NCBI GenBank assembly: GCA_964559455.1
Contig: CAZLHO010000094.1
Coordinates: forward strand, 1 to 6,794
DNA length: 6,794 nucleotides
From: CAZLHO01 sp964559455
GTDB lineage: Bacteria > Krumholzibacteriota > Krumholzibacteriia > LZORAL124-64-63
Direction: 5' to 3'
In this document: in pieces, positions 6,175 to 6,794 of the stretch
How the letters are laid out: each line of letters opens with the position of its first letter
Numbering within the stretch: position 1 is the stretch's first letter
The notes under the pieces: generated by a model
What the model was told of the DNA's origin: nothing
What the model saw: only the letters and a program-made list of their open reading frames with translations
Databases searched by the model: none
Program-made: the position numbers and the translations under genes

Positions 6175-6794
6175 ATGGCCGGCGGACCGTCCTTCCGACC
6201 CCGACCCCGAAGCGCGCGCTCGCTGCCGGCGATCGCCCTGGCTGCGGCCGTCCTGGCCCTGCTTCCCGCGGCGCCCGCCGCCGCGATCCACCTCTCCTTC
6301 GTCCCCGCCGACACGCTGATCGCCCCCGGGGAACGAGCCGTCGTCGCCGTGCGGCTCGATGAGCCCCTGGCCCTGCGCTCGATCGAGTTGACCGTCGCCT
6401 GGAACCCGGACCTGCTGCTGTCGATCGGCGGGGAGGGCGGCGCCCTCTTCGACGCCGTGAGCTGCTATGTCTTCGAGGATTTCAGCGAGCCGGAGTCCGG
6501 CGTCTGGACCGGCTTCAGCGGCATCATCGGCGCCGAATGCCAGACTTCCGGCGCCGGGGAGATCTACAGGTGGGAAGTGGAGGGCCTGGGCTGCGGGGTC
6601 ACGAGCCTGACCTGCACCTCGGCGCGGCTCTTCGCTCCCGACGGCACGGAGATCGAGGAACCGACGATCCTGCCGCGGGCCCGCCTGACCGTCACCGACG
6701 CCCAGCTGACCGCAGTCCCGGCGCGGACGGCGGCCGCCCGCCTCGAACTGGCGCCCAACCCCTTCAATCCCCGCGTCGCCGTCACGATCCCCGC
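6175..6794 (+). CDS. 3'-truncated secreted cohesin-like protein with the beginning of a PNPFNP-type C-terminal domain
   Basis: Reading from ATG 6175 gives 206 residues with no stop before the window ends. The start is supported by a Shine-Dalgarno sequence and by a Sec signal peptide: a basic n-region (R8 to R15), a hydrophobic core at about 19-30, and likely cleavage after APAAA at 37. Residues about 38-172 are a beta-sandwich of cohesin type: PADTLIAPGERAVVAVRLDE, then LRSIELTVAWNPDLL, then a WTGFSG strand, closing with RARLTV. It has four cysteines (97, 122, 140, 147), unlike the two bracketing cysteines of the modules in genes 1 and 2. Residues 190-206 (LELAPNPFNPRVAVTIP) are the start of the same sorting-type domain, so only about 70-80 residues should be missing. 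The gene begins 32 bases after gene 2 and is probably co-transcribed with it. Its ligand is unknown. Confidence 0.82.
   Translation, partial: MAGGPSFRPRPRSARSLPAIALAAAVLALLPAAPAAAIHLSFVPADTLIAPGERAVVAVRLDEPLALRSIELTVAWNPDLLLSIGGEGGALFDAVSCYVFEDFSEPESGVWTGFSGIIGAECQTSGAGEIYRWEVEGLGCGVTSLTCTSARLFAPDGTEIEEPTILPRARLTVTDAQLTAVPARTAAARLELAPNPFNPRVAVTIP

Overview
The window is GC-rich (roughly 70% by eye) with strong G/C third-position bias. It holds three consecutive genes, all on the + strand, for large exported modular proteins. The first gene enters from the left edge without its start, the second is complete, and the third runs off the right edge. No tRNA, rRNA, CRISPR array, transposase or housekeeping gene is visible. 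The C-terminal motif (PNPFNP followed by a FlgD-like/type IX-like sorting domain) together with high GC suggests a high-GC lineage near the Fibrobacteres-Chlorobi-Bacteroidetes assemblage, such as Eisenbacteria, Krumholzibacteriota or Latescibacterota. That placement is an inference from protein style, not a phylogenetic result.

Layout. Positions 1-2600: the 3' part of a gene encoding an alpha/alpha-toroid (prenyltransferase/terpenoid-cyclase-like fold) region, a cohesin-like module bracketed by cysteines, a fibronectin-III-like region, a degenerate dockerin-like module, a second beta-sandwich region and the C-terminal sorting-type domain. Positions 2601-2668: a short intergenic spacer with a strong GC hairpin and the ribosome binding site of gene 2. 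Positions 2669-6142: a complete 1157-residue protein with a signal peptide, two tandem right-handed beta-helix modules, two cysteine-bracketed cohesin-like modules and the same C-terminal domain. Positions 6143-6174: a 32-base spacer with the ribosome binding site of gene 3. Positions 6175-6794: the first 206 residues of a third exported protein with a cohesin-like region and the first residues of a PNPFNP-type C-terminal domain.

How they fit together. All three carry the same kind of C-terminal domain, so they probably leave the cell by the same route and end up on the surface or outside. The cohesin-like modules of genes 1 and 2 are recognisably one family, so the genes have exchanged or duplicated modules. 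Gene 1 also has a dockerin-like module, so protein-protein assembly outside the cell is a possible but untested theme. No enzymatic activity can be assigned. The tight spacing of genes 2 and 3 fits co-transcription; the hairpin between genes 1 and 2 could separate or tune them.
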